Positions 1 through 7,967 of a stretch of 32,865 nucleotides of DNA are shown piece after piece. This DNA comes from JAXHUH01 sp034211175 (GTDB lineage: Bacteria; Actinomycetota; Acidimicrobiia; Acidimicrobiales; CAIXPF01): assembly GCA_034211175.1 (NCBI GenBank), contig JAXHUH010000315.1, positions 1 through 32,865 of the forward strand, written 5' to 3'. Position 1 is the stretch's first letter; each line of letters begins with the position of its first letter. Under the pieces are notes generated by a model that saw nothing but the letters and a program-made list of their open reading frames with translations, was not told the origin of the DNA and searched no databases. Made by a program: the position numbers and the translations under genes.

Positions 1-8
1 GGGGGGGT

Positions 9-30
9 GGGGCGCCCGGGGGGGCGCCCC
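9..30 (-). terminator. GC-rich hairpin after the DUF4386 gene
   Basis: Positions 9-17 and 22-30 are perfectly complementary (nine pairs, GGGGCGCCC against GGGCGCCCC) around a four-base loop. The hairpin lies about 33 bases beyond the stop codon of the leftward gene that ends at 63. There is no T-tract, as is common for terminators in very GC-rich actinobacteria. A second short palindrome, GGACCGGTCC, sits at 43-52. Confidence 0.45.
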
Positions 31-62
31 TCCGCCGGGTCGGGACCGGTCCGGCCGGCTGA

Positions 63-872
63 TCAGTTGGCGGTGCCGACCGTCAGCCGCTCGGTGGTGG
101 CGGTCCCGGCCGCCGCCAGTTCGGTGGTGTCGTCCTCACGACCCCAGCCCCGGCGGAGCAGCCAGAAGGTGAACCACAGCTCGGCGATGATCGACGGGGT
201 GGCCACGATGGCGAGGAACAGGTCGGCGTGGTCCGCGTAGTTCGAGTAGAGGGTGTGGGCGGCGGTGTCGAACACGTAGGCGACACCGACCACGGCGAGC
301 AGCAGCCCGAGGACCCGGGCACCCATGGCCGAGGCCATCAGCCGGCCGACGAGCACGAGGTGGATGCCGAAGGCGACGAGCCCGACGAGCCAGGTGTAGT
401 CGAACGCCTGGACGGCCAGCGACGTCCACGAGGCCCGCTCGGCGGCGTCGAGCCCGCTCGCCAGCGCCCCGTCGGTGGACAGCTGGAGGGCCAGGAACAT
501 GAACGTGGCGGCCACGCCCAACATCACCGTGTACGCCATCCGGAACCACGCGGCGAGCAGCGATCGTGCCTGCCCGCCCGGCCGGAGCAGGACGTAGAGG
601 CCCCAGGCGACGGCCACGTCGATGACGAACACGGCGACGAAGGCGGCCAGCCCGCCTCGGAACATCAGCTCGTCGGCGACGATGTTGTCGACCGTCGCGG
701 CCGGGTCGTCGTCGTCGACGAGGCCGAGGCGGACCACGAAGTTGGCGAACATCGCCAGGAAGAACAGGGCGGCGTAGCCGAGCCCGGCGACGCGGGCGGC
801 GGTGCGGGTCGACGTGTCGGCGCCGGGTGCGGTGCCGTTGGTGGCGTGCTCGGTGGGGGTCAGGGTGTGCAT
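63..872 (-). CDS. DUF4386-type integral membrane protein
   Basis: A 269-residue polytopic membrane protein. After a polar N-terminus of about 25 residues come roughly six hydrophobic segments, including GYAALFFLAMFANFVV, a stretch around AFVAVFVIDVAVAWGLY, and LVGLVAFGIHLVLVGRL. The arrangement fits the DUF4386 family of small multi-pass proteins of unknown function, and no catalytic motif is visible. I chose the ATG at 870-872 because CCGGAG lies just upstream and an upstream extension would be arginine/proline-rich noise. It starts 74 bases after the MDR oxidoreductase gene on the same strand, so the two are probably cotranscribed. Genes of this family often sit beside oxidoreductases or SARP-type regulators, as here, but the function is unknown. 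Confidence 0.8.
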   Translation of the reverse strand: MHTLTPTEHATNGTAPGADTSTRTAARVAGLGYAALFFLAMFANFVVRLGLVDDDDPAATVDNIVADELMFRGGLAAFVAVFVIDVAVAWGLYVLLRPGGQARSLLAAWFRMAYTVMLGVAATFMFLALQLSTDGALASGLDAAERASWTSLAVQAFDYTWLVGLVAFGIHLVLVGRLMASAMGARVLGLLLAVVGVAYVFDTAAHTLYSNYADHADLFLAIVATPSIIAELWFTFWLLRRGWGREDDTTELAAAGTATTERLTVGTAN

Positions 873-946
873 GTCGGGCTCCGGTTCTTCTTCGTGTCGG
901 TCGGTGGAGAGAGTTGCTGCGGGGTCGGCGGGGGTCGGCCGGCCGG

Positions 947-1918
947 TCAGGGCACGAGGACGGCCTTGCCCTTCGTGTGGCCGTCGGTGAGGTGGGTGAG
1001 GGCCTCGGCGGCTTCGGCGAGCGACCAGGTCCGGTCGATGGCCGGGCGGAGCTCGCCGGTCGCGGCGAGGCGGGTGAGCTCGTCGAGGTCCTCGCGCCGC
1101 TCCCTGGAGATGAACGTGGTCAGTGTCCGGCCGATGAACGGCGACCACAGGACGGCGCGGAGCTGGCGGTGGACGCCGCCGGTCAGCCGGTCGCCGCCCT
1201 CGCCGCCGGCGATGACGAGGCGACCCTCCGGTGCGAGCGCCTTGCGGAGATCACGGAGCCGCCGGTTGCCGGCGATGTCGATGATCACGTCGTAGCGGAC
1301 GCCGGTGTCGGTGAGGTCCTGCCGGGTGTAGTCCACGATGTGGGCGGCACCGAGTGAGCGCACGAAGTCGGTCTTCGTCGTGCTGCACACGCCGGTGACC
1401 TCGGCGCCGAGCGACCGGGCGATCTGCACCGCGATGCTGCCGACGCCGCCGGAGGCGCCGGTGATCGCGACCCGCTGACCGGCCCGGACCCGGCCGTGGT
1501 GCATCGTCGCCTCCACGGCTGCGGTGCCCGACACCGGCAGCGCCGCCGCCTCCTCGAAGGTGAGGACCGCGGACTTGTGGGTGAGGCGGTCCTCGTCCGC
1601 GGCGGCGAACTCGGCGTAGGAGCCGTGGGCGATGCCGAACACCTCGTCGCCGGGGGAGAAGCGGGTGACGCCGGCGCCGACCGCGTCGACGACGCCGGCG
1701 ACGGCGCCCCCGAGCACCGGCTGCTTCGGCGCCCGGACACCGAAGCCGGTGACCCGCATCAGATAGGGGAGCCCGGTCATGAGGTGCCAGGTCTCGCGGC
1801 CGACGCCGGCCGCCCGCACCTGGACGAGGACCTGGTCGTCGGCGATCTCCGGGCGTGCGAGCTCCTCGAACTCGAGTGCCTCGGTGCCGCCGTAGCGGTG
1901 ACGGGTGATCGCCTTCAT
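947..1918 (-). CDS. MDR-family NAD(P)-dependent oxidoreductase (quinone-reductase-like)
   Basis: A 323-residue medium-chain dehydrogenase/reductase. The N-terminal GroES-like half (about residues 1-125) opens MKAITRHRYGG and contains the PGDEVFGI motif near residue 90. A Rossmann half follows with the nucleotide-binding loop ITGASGGVGS at residues 152-161. The structural-zinc cysteine cluster of alcohol dehydrogenases is absent, which places it with zinc-independent quinone oxidoreductase/enoyl-reductase-type members. Length is normal for the family. The start is the ATG at 1916-1918, preceded by AGGAG six bases upstream. It leads a likely two-gene operon with the DUF4386 gene and is divergent from the large SARP regulator, the obvious candidate controller. 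The natural substrate cannot be read from the sequence. Confidence 0.88.
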   Translation of the reverse strand: MKAITRHRYGGTEALEFEELARPEIADDQVLVQVRAAGVGRETWHLMTGLPYLMRVTGFGVRAPKQPVLGGAVAGVVDAVGAGVTRFSPGDEVFGIAHGSYAEFAAADEDRLTHKSAVLTFEEAAALPVSGTAAVEATMHHGRVRAGQRVAITGASGGVGSIAVQIARSLGAEVTGVCSTTKTDFVRSLGAAHIVDYTRQDLTDTGVRYDVIIDIAGNRRLRDLRKALAPEGRLVIAGGEGGDRLTGGVHRQLRAVLWSPFIGRTLTTFISRERREDLDELTRLAATGELRPAIDRTWSLAEAAEALTHLTDGHTKGKAVLVP

Positions 1919-1995
1919 GGCTTCTCCTGACGGGGTGGGTGGCTTCGACGAGGACCACCTTCCGGCAGGGCTGTTGTGCGGACGCGGGAGATCGC

Positions 1996-2039
1996 TGGAG
2001 CCGCGGTCGAGCCCTGGTGGAGCCGCAGTGGAGCCGCGG
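1996..2039 (+). promoter_or_regulatory. Four 11-bp direct repeats, candidate SARP-binding box
   Basis: Four 11-base units lie head to tail at 1996, 2007, 2018 and 2029: TGGAGCCGCGG, TCGAGCCCTGG, TGGAGCCGCAG and TGGAGCCGCGG. The shared heptamer is T(G/C)GAGCC with an exact 11-bp period. SARP regulators such as ActII-ORF4 are known to bind direct heptamers of TCGAG type spaced about one helical turn apart. The repeats lie in the spacer between the MDR operon and the SARP gene, so autoregulation or control of the divergent operon is a natural inference. A GATGAT minus-10-like hexamer is at 2056-2061. Confidence 0.55.
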
Positions 2040-2083
2040 GTTGTCCGGGGCGTGGGATGATCCGACCGAGGAGGAGGCGGGTC

Positions 2084-5008
2084 GTGGTCCAGCTGCGGTT
2101 GCTCGGAGGGGTCGACGCGCTCGGCGATGCCGGCGACCCCGTCGACGTCGGCCCGGCGAAGTGCCAGCTCGTGCTGGCGGCACTGGCACTCGAGCCCGGG
2201 GTGGCAGTGCCGGTCGGGCGCCTCGTCGAGCTGGTGTGGGGCGAGGACGCACCCCGCACGGCCGAGCGGACGCTGCAGTCCTACGTCGCCCGCATCCGCC
2301 GAGGGCTCGGCGCGACCTCGATCGTCCGCTCCGGCGCGGCGTACCGGCTCGACCTCGACCCCGAGCGGGTCGACGTCGCCCGCTTCGAACGGCACCTCGA
2401 CGCCGGAAACGTCGCCGCAGCGCTCGCCGAGTGGGCCGGTACACCGCTGGCCGGGCTCGATGCCCCCGGCCTCGTCCCTGCGGTCGACCGGCTGACCGAG
2501 CGCTGGCTGGCCGCCACCGAGACCGACCTCGCCGCCCGGGTCGAGCGCGACCCCGCATCGGCGGTGGGGACGCTCACCGAGCTGACGGCGACCCACCCGT
2601 TCAGGGAGGGCCTGTGGGCGCTGCTGATGACCGCGCTCTACCGGGCCGACCGCCAGGCCGACGCGCTCGCCGCCTACGGACGGGCCCGCCGGGTGCTGGT
2701 CGACGAGCTCGGCGTCGAGCCCGGCCCGCGCCTGCGAGAGCTCGAGGCGCTCGTCCTCGGCCAGAACCGCGAGCTCGCGGGCACATTGGCCGGACCGCCC
2801 GCGCCGGCATCGACCGGCGTGCTGACCGCGCAGAGCGGCCCGCCGGTGGACCCGGCGCGCCCCGATGCTGCTCGCCCGGCCGGGCGGACCCGGTCGACGT
2901 CGCTCCCCCGTCAGGTGGCCACCATCGTCGGGCGCGACCGCCTGGTCGCCGACGTCCGCGCCGCAATCGGCCGCGACCGACTCGTCACGCTCACCGGCCC
3001 CGGTGGTGTCGGCAAGACCACGGTGGCCACCGCGGTGGCCCATGCGACGCTGTCGGACGAGCAGGACGTGCGCTTCGTCGACCTGTCGGTCGTATCGACC
3101 AACCGCGACGTCGCCCGCGCCGTCCTCGACACGCTCGGGGCCTCGGAGCAGCCCGGGCCCGACCTCCTCGGCTCGGCGGCCGAGGCGATCAACGCGCTCG
3201 GACCGGTGCTCCTCGTCGTCGACAACTGCGAGCAGGTGATCGACGGCACCGCCACCTTCGCCATCGCCGTGCTCGACCGGTGCCCGGACGCCGGGCTGCT
3301 GGTCACGAGCCGCGAACCGATCGGCCTCACCGACGAACGCACGCTGGAGGTGCCCCCGCTCGACCCCGGCGGGTCGGCCGTCGAGCTGTTCCTGGCCCGC
3401 GCCGCGTCGCCGGTCGGCGAGAACGGCTCGCATGCGTCGGTCGTCGAGCTGTGCCGACGCCTCGACGGGGTGCCGCTGGCGATCGAGCTGGCTGCCGCTC
3501 GGACCCGGACGTTGACGCCGGCCCAGCTCCTCGAACGGCTCGGCCGCGACCTGCGGGTCCTCGATGCCGGGCTCCGGGGCCGCCCGGCGAGGCACCGGAC
3601 GCTGCGGGCCGCGGTCGAGTGGTCCCACGACCTGCTCGAAGACGACGAGCGGGTCGTGTTCCAGCGCCTGTCAGTGTTCCCGGCCACGTTCGACCTCCGG
3701 GCGGCCGAGGCGGTGGCGGCAGACGACCGGCTGTCGTCGCTCGACGTGGACGACCTGCTCGACCGACTCGTGCGCCAGTCGATGGTGTCGGTCCGGGCTG
3801 ATGGCATCGGGATGCGGTTCCGCATGCTCGCGCCGATGCGTCAGCTCGCCGCCGACCACCTCGCCGCGCAGGGGAGGGCCGAGGAGGTTGCCCGGCGCCA
3901 CACGGCGTGGGTGCTCACCGAGGTTCGCAGCGCCGGTGCCCTGCTCGAGGGGTGGGACGAGGTCCGGGGTGAGGCGCGCATCCGCCAGCTGTGGCCCGAC
4001 CTGCGGGCCGCGGTCGACCGGGCCACTGCGGCCGGCGACGGCCGACTGCTGCGTGACCTCGTCGAACCGGTCGCCGCCGAGGTGCTCCTCCGCAGCGGGA
4101 GCGAGGTCGGCGGCTGGGCCGAACGGGTCCTGGAGCTCGCCGACGGTGACGAGGAGCTCCTCGTCTTCGGCCTCATGTGGGCGGCGCGCCTCCATCTGCG
4201 TCACCGCGACCCCGACGGCTACCGGCGCCTGCTGCGTCGCTACGGCGAGCCCGACCACCCGATCGTGCGCCACGCCGGTGCGCTCGCCACCGAGGACAAC
4301 GAGCGGCTGGTGCTCCTCTGCCGGGAAGCCGCCGAGTGGTTGCGGTCGAAGGGTCGGACGTACCTGGCCGCGATGCACGAGGTCGGCATCGGGCGGGCGC
4401 TGCTGTCGCTCGGGCGGGTCGAGGAGCACGACGAGGTCGTGAGCGAGCTGGTGGAGCGGTTCCGGGTGACCGGCCCGCCGACGTTGCTCCACTGGACGCT
4501 CGGCATGCTCGGCTACTCGAAGCTGCGCCAGGGGCAGCGGGAGGAGGCGGACCAGCTGTTCGCCGAGTCGGCCGAGGTCGAGGTGCCGCCGGGGACCCAC
4601 TCCCGCAGCGGCCCGGTGGCCGCCCGGATGGCCGCCCGGTCGGGTGAGCGCGGCCGGGCATTCGAGATCCTGCGCGACCACGCCGCCGAGCTGTTGGAGC
4701 GCCGGGACCTCTACGAGGCGAGGCTGCTGTGCGTGGAGGTGGTCAACCTCCTGGTCGGCGCCGGCCGCCCCGAGGACGCCGCCCGCCTCCTCGGCTACCT
4801 CGAGGCCACCGGCCTCCTCGACAACCCCGCCTTCGCCGCCCTCGTCGAGGACAGCACCGCCCTCATCGAGCGCTCAGTCCCCACTCACGCCACCCTCCGC
4901 GCCGCCGGCACCCACCTCGACGACCCCGCCGCCCTCACCCTCATCCACGCCCTCGCTGGCCTCAGCGTTGGCGGCCTGTTGAGCGTCGAGGGAGACCGCT
5001 CTGAATAG
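2084..5008 (+). CDS. AfsR-like SARP regulator with BTAD and NB-ARC ATPase domains
   Basis: A 974-residue transcriptional regulator. The N-terminus (about residues 1-90) is an OmpR-type winged-helix DNA-binding domain of the SARP class, with LRLLGGVDALG and the LVELVWGEDAP helix region. A BTAD helical domain follows to about residue 235. Then comes an NB-ARC/STAND ATPase with Walker A GPGGVGKTT at residues 305-313 and Walker B LLVVDNCEQ around D380, plus the downstream LDGVPLAIELAAAR motif. The last ~400 residues are helical repeats of TPR type. I chose GTG at 2084 because GAGGAGG sits six bases upstream and the domain begins immediately. An ATG at 2057 is the alternative. By family, DNA binding is gated by nucleotide and an unknown ligand or kinase input. 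The divergent oxidoreductase operon is the likely target. Confidence 0.88.
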   Translation: MVQLRLLGGVDALGDAGDPVDVGPAKCQLVLAALALEPGVAVPVGRLVELVWGEDAPRTAERTLQSYVARIRRGLGATSIVRSGAAYRLDLDPERVDVARFERHLDAGNVAAALAEWAGTPLAGLDAPGLVPAVDRLTERWLAATETDLAARVERDPASAVGTLTELTATHPFREGLWALLMTALYRADRQADALAAYGRARRVLVDELGVEPGPRLRELEALVLGQNRELAGTLAGPPAPASTGVLTAQSGPPVDPARPDAARPAGRTRSTSLPRQVATIVGRDRLVADVRAAIGRDRLVTLTGPGGVGKTTVATAVAHATLSDEQDVRFVDLSVVSTNRDVARAVLDTLGASEQPGPDLLGSAAEAINALGPVLLVVDNCEQVIDGTATFAIAVLDRCPDAGLLVTSREPIGLTDERTLEVPPLDPGGSAVELFLARAASPVGENGSHASVVELCRRLDGVPLAIELAAARTRTLTPAQLLERLGRDLRVLDAGLRGRPARHRTLRAAVEWSHDLLEDDERVVFQRLSVFPATFDLRAAEAVAADDRLSSLDVDDLLDRLVRQSMVSVRADGIGMRFRMLAPMRQLAADHLAAQGRAEEVARRHTAWVLTEVRSAGALLEGWDEVRGEARIRQLWPDLRAAVDRATAAGDGRLLRDLVEPVAAEVLLRSGSEVGGWAERVLELADGDEELLVFGLMWAARLHLRHRDPDGYRRLLRRYGEPDHPIVRHAGALATEDNERLVLLCREAAEWLRSKGRTYLAAMHEVGIGRALLSLGRVEEHDEVVSELVERFRVTGPPTLLHWTLGMLGYSKLRQGQREEADQLFAESAEVEVPPGTHSRSGPVAARMAARSGERGRAFEILRDHAAELLERRDLYEARLLCVEVVNLLVGAGRPEDAARLLGYLEATGLLDNPAFAALVEDSTALIERSVPTHATLRAAGTHLDDPAALTLIHALAGLSVGGLLSVEGDRSE

Positions 5009-5052
5009 CTCAACGTCGACGAGTGCCTCGAATGCGTGCCATGTTTGCCAGG

Positions 5053-5629
5053 TTACCGACGTGTGAGTCTTCTCATCTTATCTAGTTGTCGTTGAGTTCG
5101 ATCCGCTTCGGCTGCAGTCAGAATTTCCTCGACCTCCGTCCACTCGGCGGTGTCAGGTGGCGGAGTGTGTTCTGGCGAGATTGCTGCGTCGCGTCGGGTG
5201 ATCGGTGTCAATCTGATTCCGCTGTTCTCTTCGATAAAGTTGGTGAGCTCCTCTGGCTGCCATTCGTTCCAGCGTCCGATCTCGCGCTGTGGATCTGTCG
5301 GCTTCATATTCGCTGGCTCTACGGTCAGTCGCGTCACCGACCCGCTCGCGTCGGTTGAGATGCGAATCATGTAGGAATGCAGGTTTCGGCTGCCCGCACT
5401 GTGGTTCCATCGCAGCGCTCTCAGGTGATTCCTCGACGAGGCAGCGAGCCTCGCTGATCCACTGCTCGACAACGTCGAGTGAGTGGCCTGGAAGGCCACG
5501 CATTGCGGAGAGAAGCACCTCGGACTTCGCTGAGGCGACGTCCGATAGTGTCTTGATGCCTACCCTCTTGAGGCGCTCGGCCTTGCCGGTGTTGATTCCA
5601 GAGACTTGAGTGATGTCATCGCTGTTCAC
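5053..5629 (-). pseudogene. Helix-hairpin-helix protein with apparent frameshift
   Basis: Two overlapping reading frames on the minus strand look like parts of one gene. The first (GTG at 5627-5629) encodes a helix-hairpin-helix-like, DUF4332-type N-terminus: ITQVSGINTGKAERLKRVGI, then a second hairpin near AMRGLPGHSLD. Around 5380-5440 sensible coding appears to pass to the second frame, whose product runs HSYMIRISTDASGSVTRL, then WNEWQPEELTNFIEENSGI, then an acidic helical tail ending at TAA 5053-5055. Rejoining requires skipping one base. The downstream frame has no ribosome site at its internal ATG (5370), so two separate genes are less likely. A real mutation, a sequencing error or programmed shifting are all possible. 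HhH modules usually bind DNA or mediate protein contacts. It follows the 5720-6283 gene by 90 bases on the same strand. Base composition is lower in GC than the flanks. Confidence 0.5.
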
Positions 5630-5656
5630 GTTGTGGCATCTCCGCGTGGATGCGCA

Positions 5657-5709
5657 GTGAGCGCGCCAGCCGATCGTTCTGATAATATGTGTTGGGCAGG
5701 CGCGCTCAC
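5657..5709. repeat. 11-bp perfect inverted repeat with AT-rich centre
   Basis: GTGAGCGCGCC at 5657-5667 is exactly mirrored by GGCGCGCTCAC at 5699-5709 around a 31-base centre that includes GATAATATGT. It lies between the two leftward genes of the low-GC segment. The loop is long for an intrinsic terminator, so an operator or internal promoter (TATTAT on the minus strand) is possible. Confidence 0.35.
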
Positions 5710-5719
5710 CGCGGACAGG

Positions 5720-6283
5720 CTATGGGGCTGGAACTGTTTCCGGCGGGGTGACACTCTCGACCATCACGAGATTCAAGTCGGCGAACGCGATCAGGTCGGG
5801 GATATTCGGATCAGATAGCCTGGTTCGGAAGATGTCAGCGTTCCAGAAGACTGTCACAGTGAACTGGTAAACGCCTTGACGGCGCGGTCCCGTCGCGCCG
5901 TTCGGGTGATGTTGCGGAAGCGAGGCGAGCTGGGCCGCGGTAACCGGAACCTGAGCGGTCCATCGGACACGGTTTCCTTGGATGATGCCATTCGTGGTTG
6001 GCGACGTAACCGGGGCGAACGTTGGTTCTGGACCTGCACCCCGTGACTCGGCAGAGACCATCAACGTCCAGTCGCCCAAGCCGAAGATCGACATGAGCCC
6101 CGCCAGCGGACCGGTCGCTTCCCACTCGAGCTCAACCCTCAGGCCGCTTCCGACCCCAGGGTCGTAGAGGCGGGCTTCACGGCCCAGCGGATCGACGAGC
6201 ACGGCTCTGGTGATCTCGCCGCCTTCGAATCGTGTGAGACCGATTCCGCCGCCGGTGTAGATATTGAAGTGGTTCTCGGCCAT
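5720..6283 (-). CDS. Unrecognised 187-residue protein, probably beta-rich
   Basis: I do not recognise a family. The product starts MAENHFNIYTGGGIGLTRFE and is rich in alternating hydrophobic/polar stretches typical of a beta-sandwich, for example GLRVELEWEATGP, NRVRWTAQVPVTAAQL and GVYQFTVTVFWNADIFR. There is no signal peptide, no clear membrane segment and no cysteine. The pattern suggests an Ig-like or jelly-roll cytoplasmic domain, which is inference from periodicity only. The ATG at 6281-6283 is supported by AAGGAG eight bases upstream, and a longer start would add an arginine-rich, noise-like extension. It is the first gene of a likely pair with the helix-hairpin-helix gene, lies downstream of the coiled-coil SARP gene on the same strand, and has lower GC than the flanks. 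Confidence 0.65.
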   Translation of the reverse strand: MAENHFNIYTGGGIGLTRFEGGEITRAVLVDPLGREARLYDPGVGSGLRVELEWEATGPLAGLMSIFGLGDWTLMVSAESRGAGPEPTFAPVTSPTTNGIIQGNRVRWTAQVPVTAAQLASLPQHHPNGATGPRRQGVYQFTVTVFWNADIFRTRLSDPNIPDLIAFADLNLVMVESVTPPETVPAP

Positions 6284-6575
6284 AGCCCAGCTCCTTGGTC
6301 GTGTGTGTCGGCGCCATCGCACTTGCGCTCTCGGCGGCGACGGCTGCATTGACTTGCGATTGGTACTCAACGCCTCGACACTCATGTGGCGCTCAGCGTC
6401 GACTTCGAGCACGGAGAAGCGTAGGACGGATCTGGGGTCTGAGCCGGACGTGACTACGAAGTGATCTCTCGAGGGGTCTCATGTTGAGTCGCAAGTGGTG
6501 AACGAATTGGACAAACTCATGAGTAGTCGGTCGGGCATGAAGGGCGTCTCTGCGGGTCGTGGGCGCCCAATCTCA
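6284..6575. promoter_or_regulatory. 292-base spacer with repeated CATGAG motifs
   Basis: No gene is visible. On the minus strand, reading toward the 187-residue gene, CATGAGT or CATGAGA occurs at 6380-6386, 6477-6483 and within a perfect 10-bp palindrome ACTCATGAGT at 6515-6524. The same heptamer forms the inverted repeat upstream of the LuxR gene at 8244-8265. A convincing minus-10/minus-35 pair could not be identified by eye. Confidence 0.3.
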
Positions 6576-7967
6576 TCAAATTCTCTTGGTCGTGGAACCT
6601 GGCGACAATTGCACCGCGTGGGTATATTGCATGGCGGTCTCGGCGGAGGGCTTAAGGCCTAATTCGCGTTCGAGGGCTTGTTCGCAGAGGCGGTACTGAT
6701 GGATGGCGAGGCTGCGTTGGCCCTTGGCTGCGTAGGCGGTGATGAGGCGGCGATGGGCGGTTTCGGCGAGTGGGTCGTGGTTGAGGAGCTGTTGAGACGC
6801 AGCGATGGCCTCGTCCCAGCGGTCGGCTGAGACCAGGAGGTCGCCGAGGGTGTCCATGGCCTCGTGGAAGAGCATGCGGAGGCGCTCGCGCTCGAGGACG
6901 GTCCACTCGTCGTACGGGCTGTCGGCGAGGTAGTCGCCCCGGTAGTAGGCGGCGGCGCGGGTGAGGGACTCGATCGCCGCTGGCGCATCGCCGGACGTGT
7001 TGTGGCCTCGGCCGGAGGTGGCGAAGCGCTCGAACAGGTCTACGTCGCACCAGACGTCGATCTCGTCGTCGATGACGTAGCAGTCGTTGCGGAAGGTGAT
7101 GTGCTGGGTGTCGGGATCGGCAGTCCGCAGGATCCGGCGGAGCGAGTAGACGGCCTGGTGGAGGTTGCGACGGCCGGTGTCGGGGTCGGCGTCGGGCCAG
7201 AGCAGCTCCACCAACGCATCCCTTGGTACCGGGCGGTCCCGGTGGGCGAGCAGGTACTTGAGCAGGGGCTGCGTCTTGTGGCCGTTCCAGCCGTTGACCA
7301 CCTGGCCCCGCTGGCGGAGTTGGAACGGGCCGAGCATGCAGGCGGCCAGCGTGGCGTTCGCTCCCTCGGCACACACGTCGATCGGGGGCGGCGGCGCCGT
7401 GGGCGCAGGTTTGTCCTGGAGATCGCCGACGTCACGCGCGCTGTCCGGCGGTGTCGTCGGCTCGGGCTCGTGCTCCTCGTGCGGCACGAACGGCGGTGGC
7501 GGAGGAGGACGACTCGGCGCAGTTGGCGGTGGGGGCGGCGCGGGCGGCTGCGGTCGTGACCGGCGTGGCGGAGCCGATGCGGCCGGGGATGGGCTCGTGA
7601 GGTGGTTCGCCGGTGCGGGGCGCAGAAGGCGGCTCCACCACGAATCACCTCCGGAGCGTCGCTCCGCAGGCGGGCTCGGGTCGGCCGGGGCGTCCGGTCC
7701 GAGGTCGCAGCCGAGGCGTTCAGCAAGCTCGAGGATGGCGTCGAGACGTTCTCGGCGCTCCTTCTCCGACTGGCGAGAACGTTCGTGCTCGATGCGGGCG
7801 CGCTCGACTGCTTCGCAGGACGCAGACCAGCGGGTCAGTGCCTGTTCTGCGGCGGCGACGATGCCGGCCAGCTCCGGGTCCCCGCTCGCGACTGCGGCTC
7901 GGCGGAGCCGGTCGAGCCGCGAGCTCGTACCACCGTCGTCTTCGCCCGACGCACGCGCGTCTGGCAC
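6576..7967 (-). CDS. SARP/BTAD regulator with coiled-coil and proline-rich N-terminus
   Basis: A 463-residue protein with three parts. Residues about 15-90 are charged and heptad-like (EAVERARIEHERSRQSEKER), suggesting a coiled coil. Residues about 90-197 are a low-complexity proline-rich linker with runs such as PPPPPP. Residues about 205-315 form a SARP winged-helix domain (ACMLGPFQLRQRG, then ALVELLWPDADPDTGRRNLH and QAVYSLRRIL), followed by a BTAD helical domain to about residue 460 (YYRGDYLADSPYDEW, ALERELGLKPS). There is no ATPase module, unlike the 2084 gene. The GTG at 7965-7967 is preceded by AAGGGGG at suitable distance. By family it is a transcriptional activator. The two leftward genes after it are plausible targets, and the divergent LAL regulator may be coregulated. 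The added N-terminus is unusual for a SARP and could mediate oligomerisation or partner binding. Confidence 0.85.
   Translation of the reverse strand: MPDARASGEDDGGTSSRLDRLRRAAVASGDPELAGIVAAAEQALTRWSASCEAVERARIEHERSRQSEKERRERLDAILELAERLGCDLGPDAPADPSPPAERRSGGDSWWSRLLRPAPANHLTSPSPAASAPPRRSRPQPPAPPPPPTAPSRPPPPPPFVPHEEHEPEPTTPPDSARDVGDLQDKPAPTAPPPPIDVCAEGANATLAACMLGPFQLRQRGQVVNGWNGHKTQPLLKYLLAHRDRPVPRDALVELLWPDADPDTGRRNLHQAVYSLRRILRTADPDTQHITFRNDCYVIDDEIDVWCDVDLFERFATSGRGHNTSGDAPAAIESLTRAAAYYRGDYLADSPYDEWTVLERERLRMLFHEAMDTLGDLLVSADRWDEAIAASQQLLNHDPLAETAHRRLITAYAAKGQRSLAIHQYRLCEQALERELGLKPSAETAMQYTHAVQLSPGSTTKRI

Noticed and set aside
228..1295. A 355-codon rightward frame opposite the DUF4386 and MDR genes
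   Set aside because: Its glycine/valine/glutamate-rich content mirrors the membrane protein codons. No start-associated ribosome site is present.
1939..3801. A 620-codon rightward open frame overlapping the AfsR-like gene
   Set aside because: It is arginine/proline-rich without any domain and lies out of frame with a gene that shows full SARP, BTAD and NB-ARC motifs. It is a by-product of high GC.
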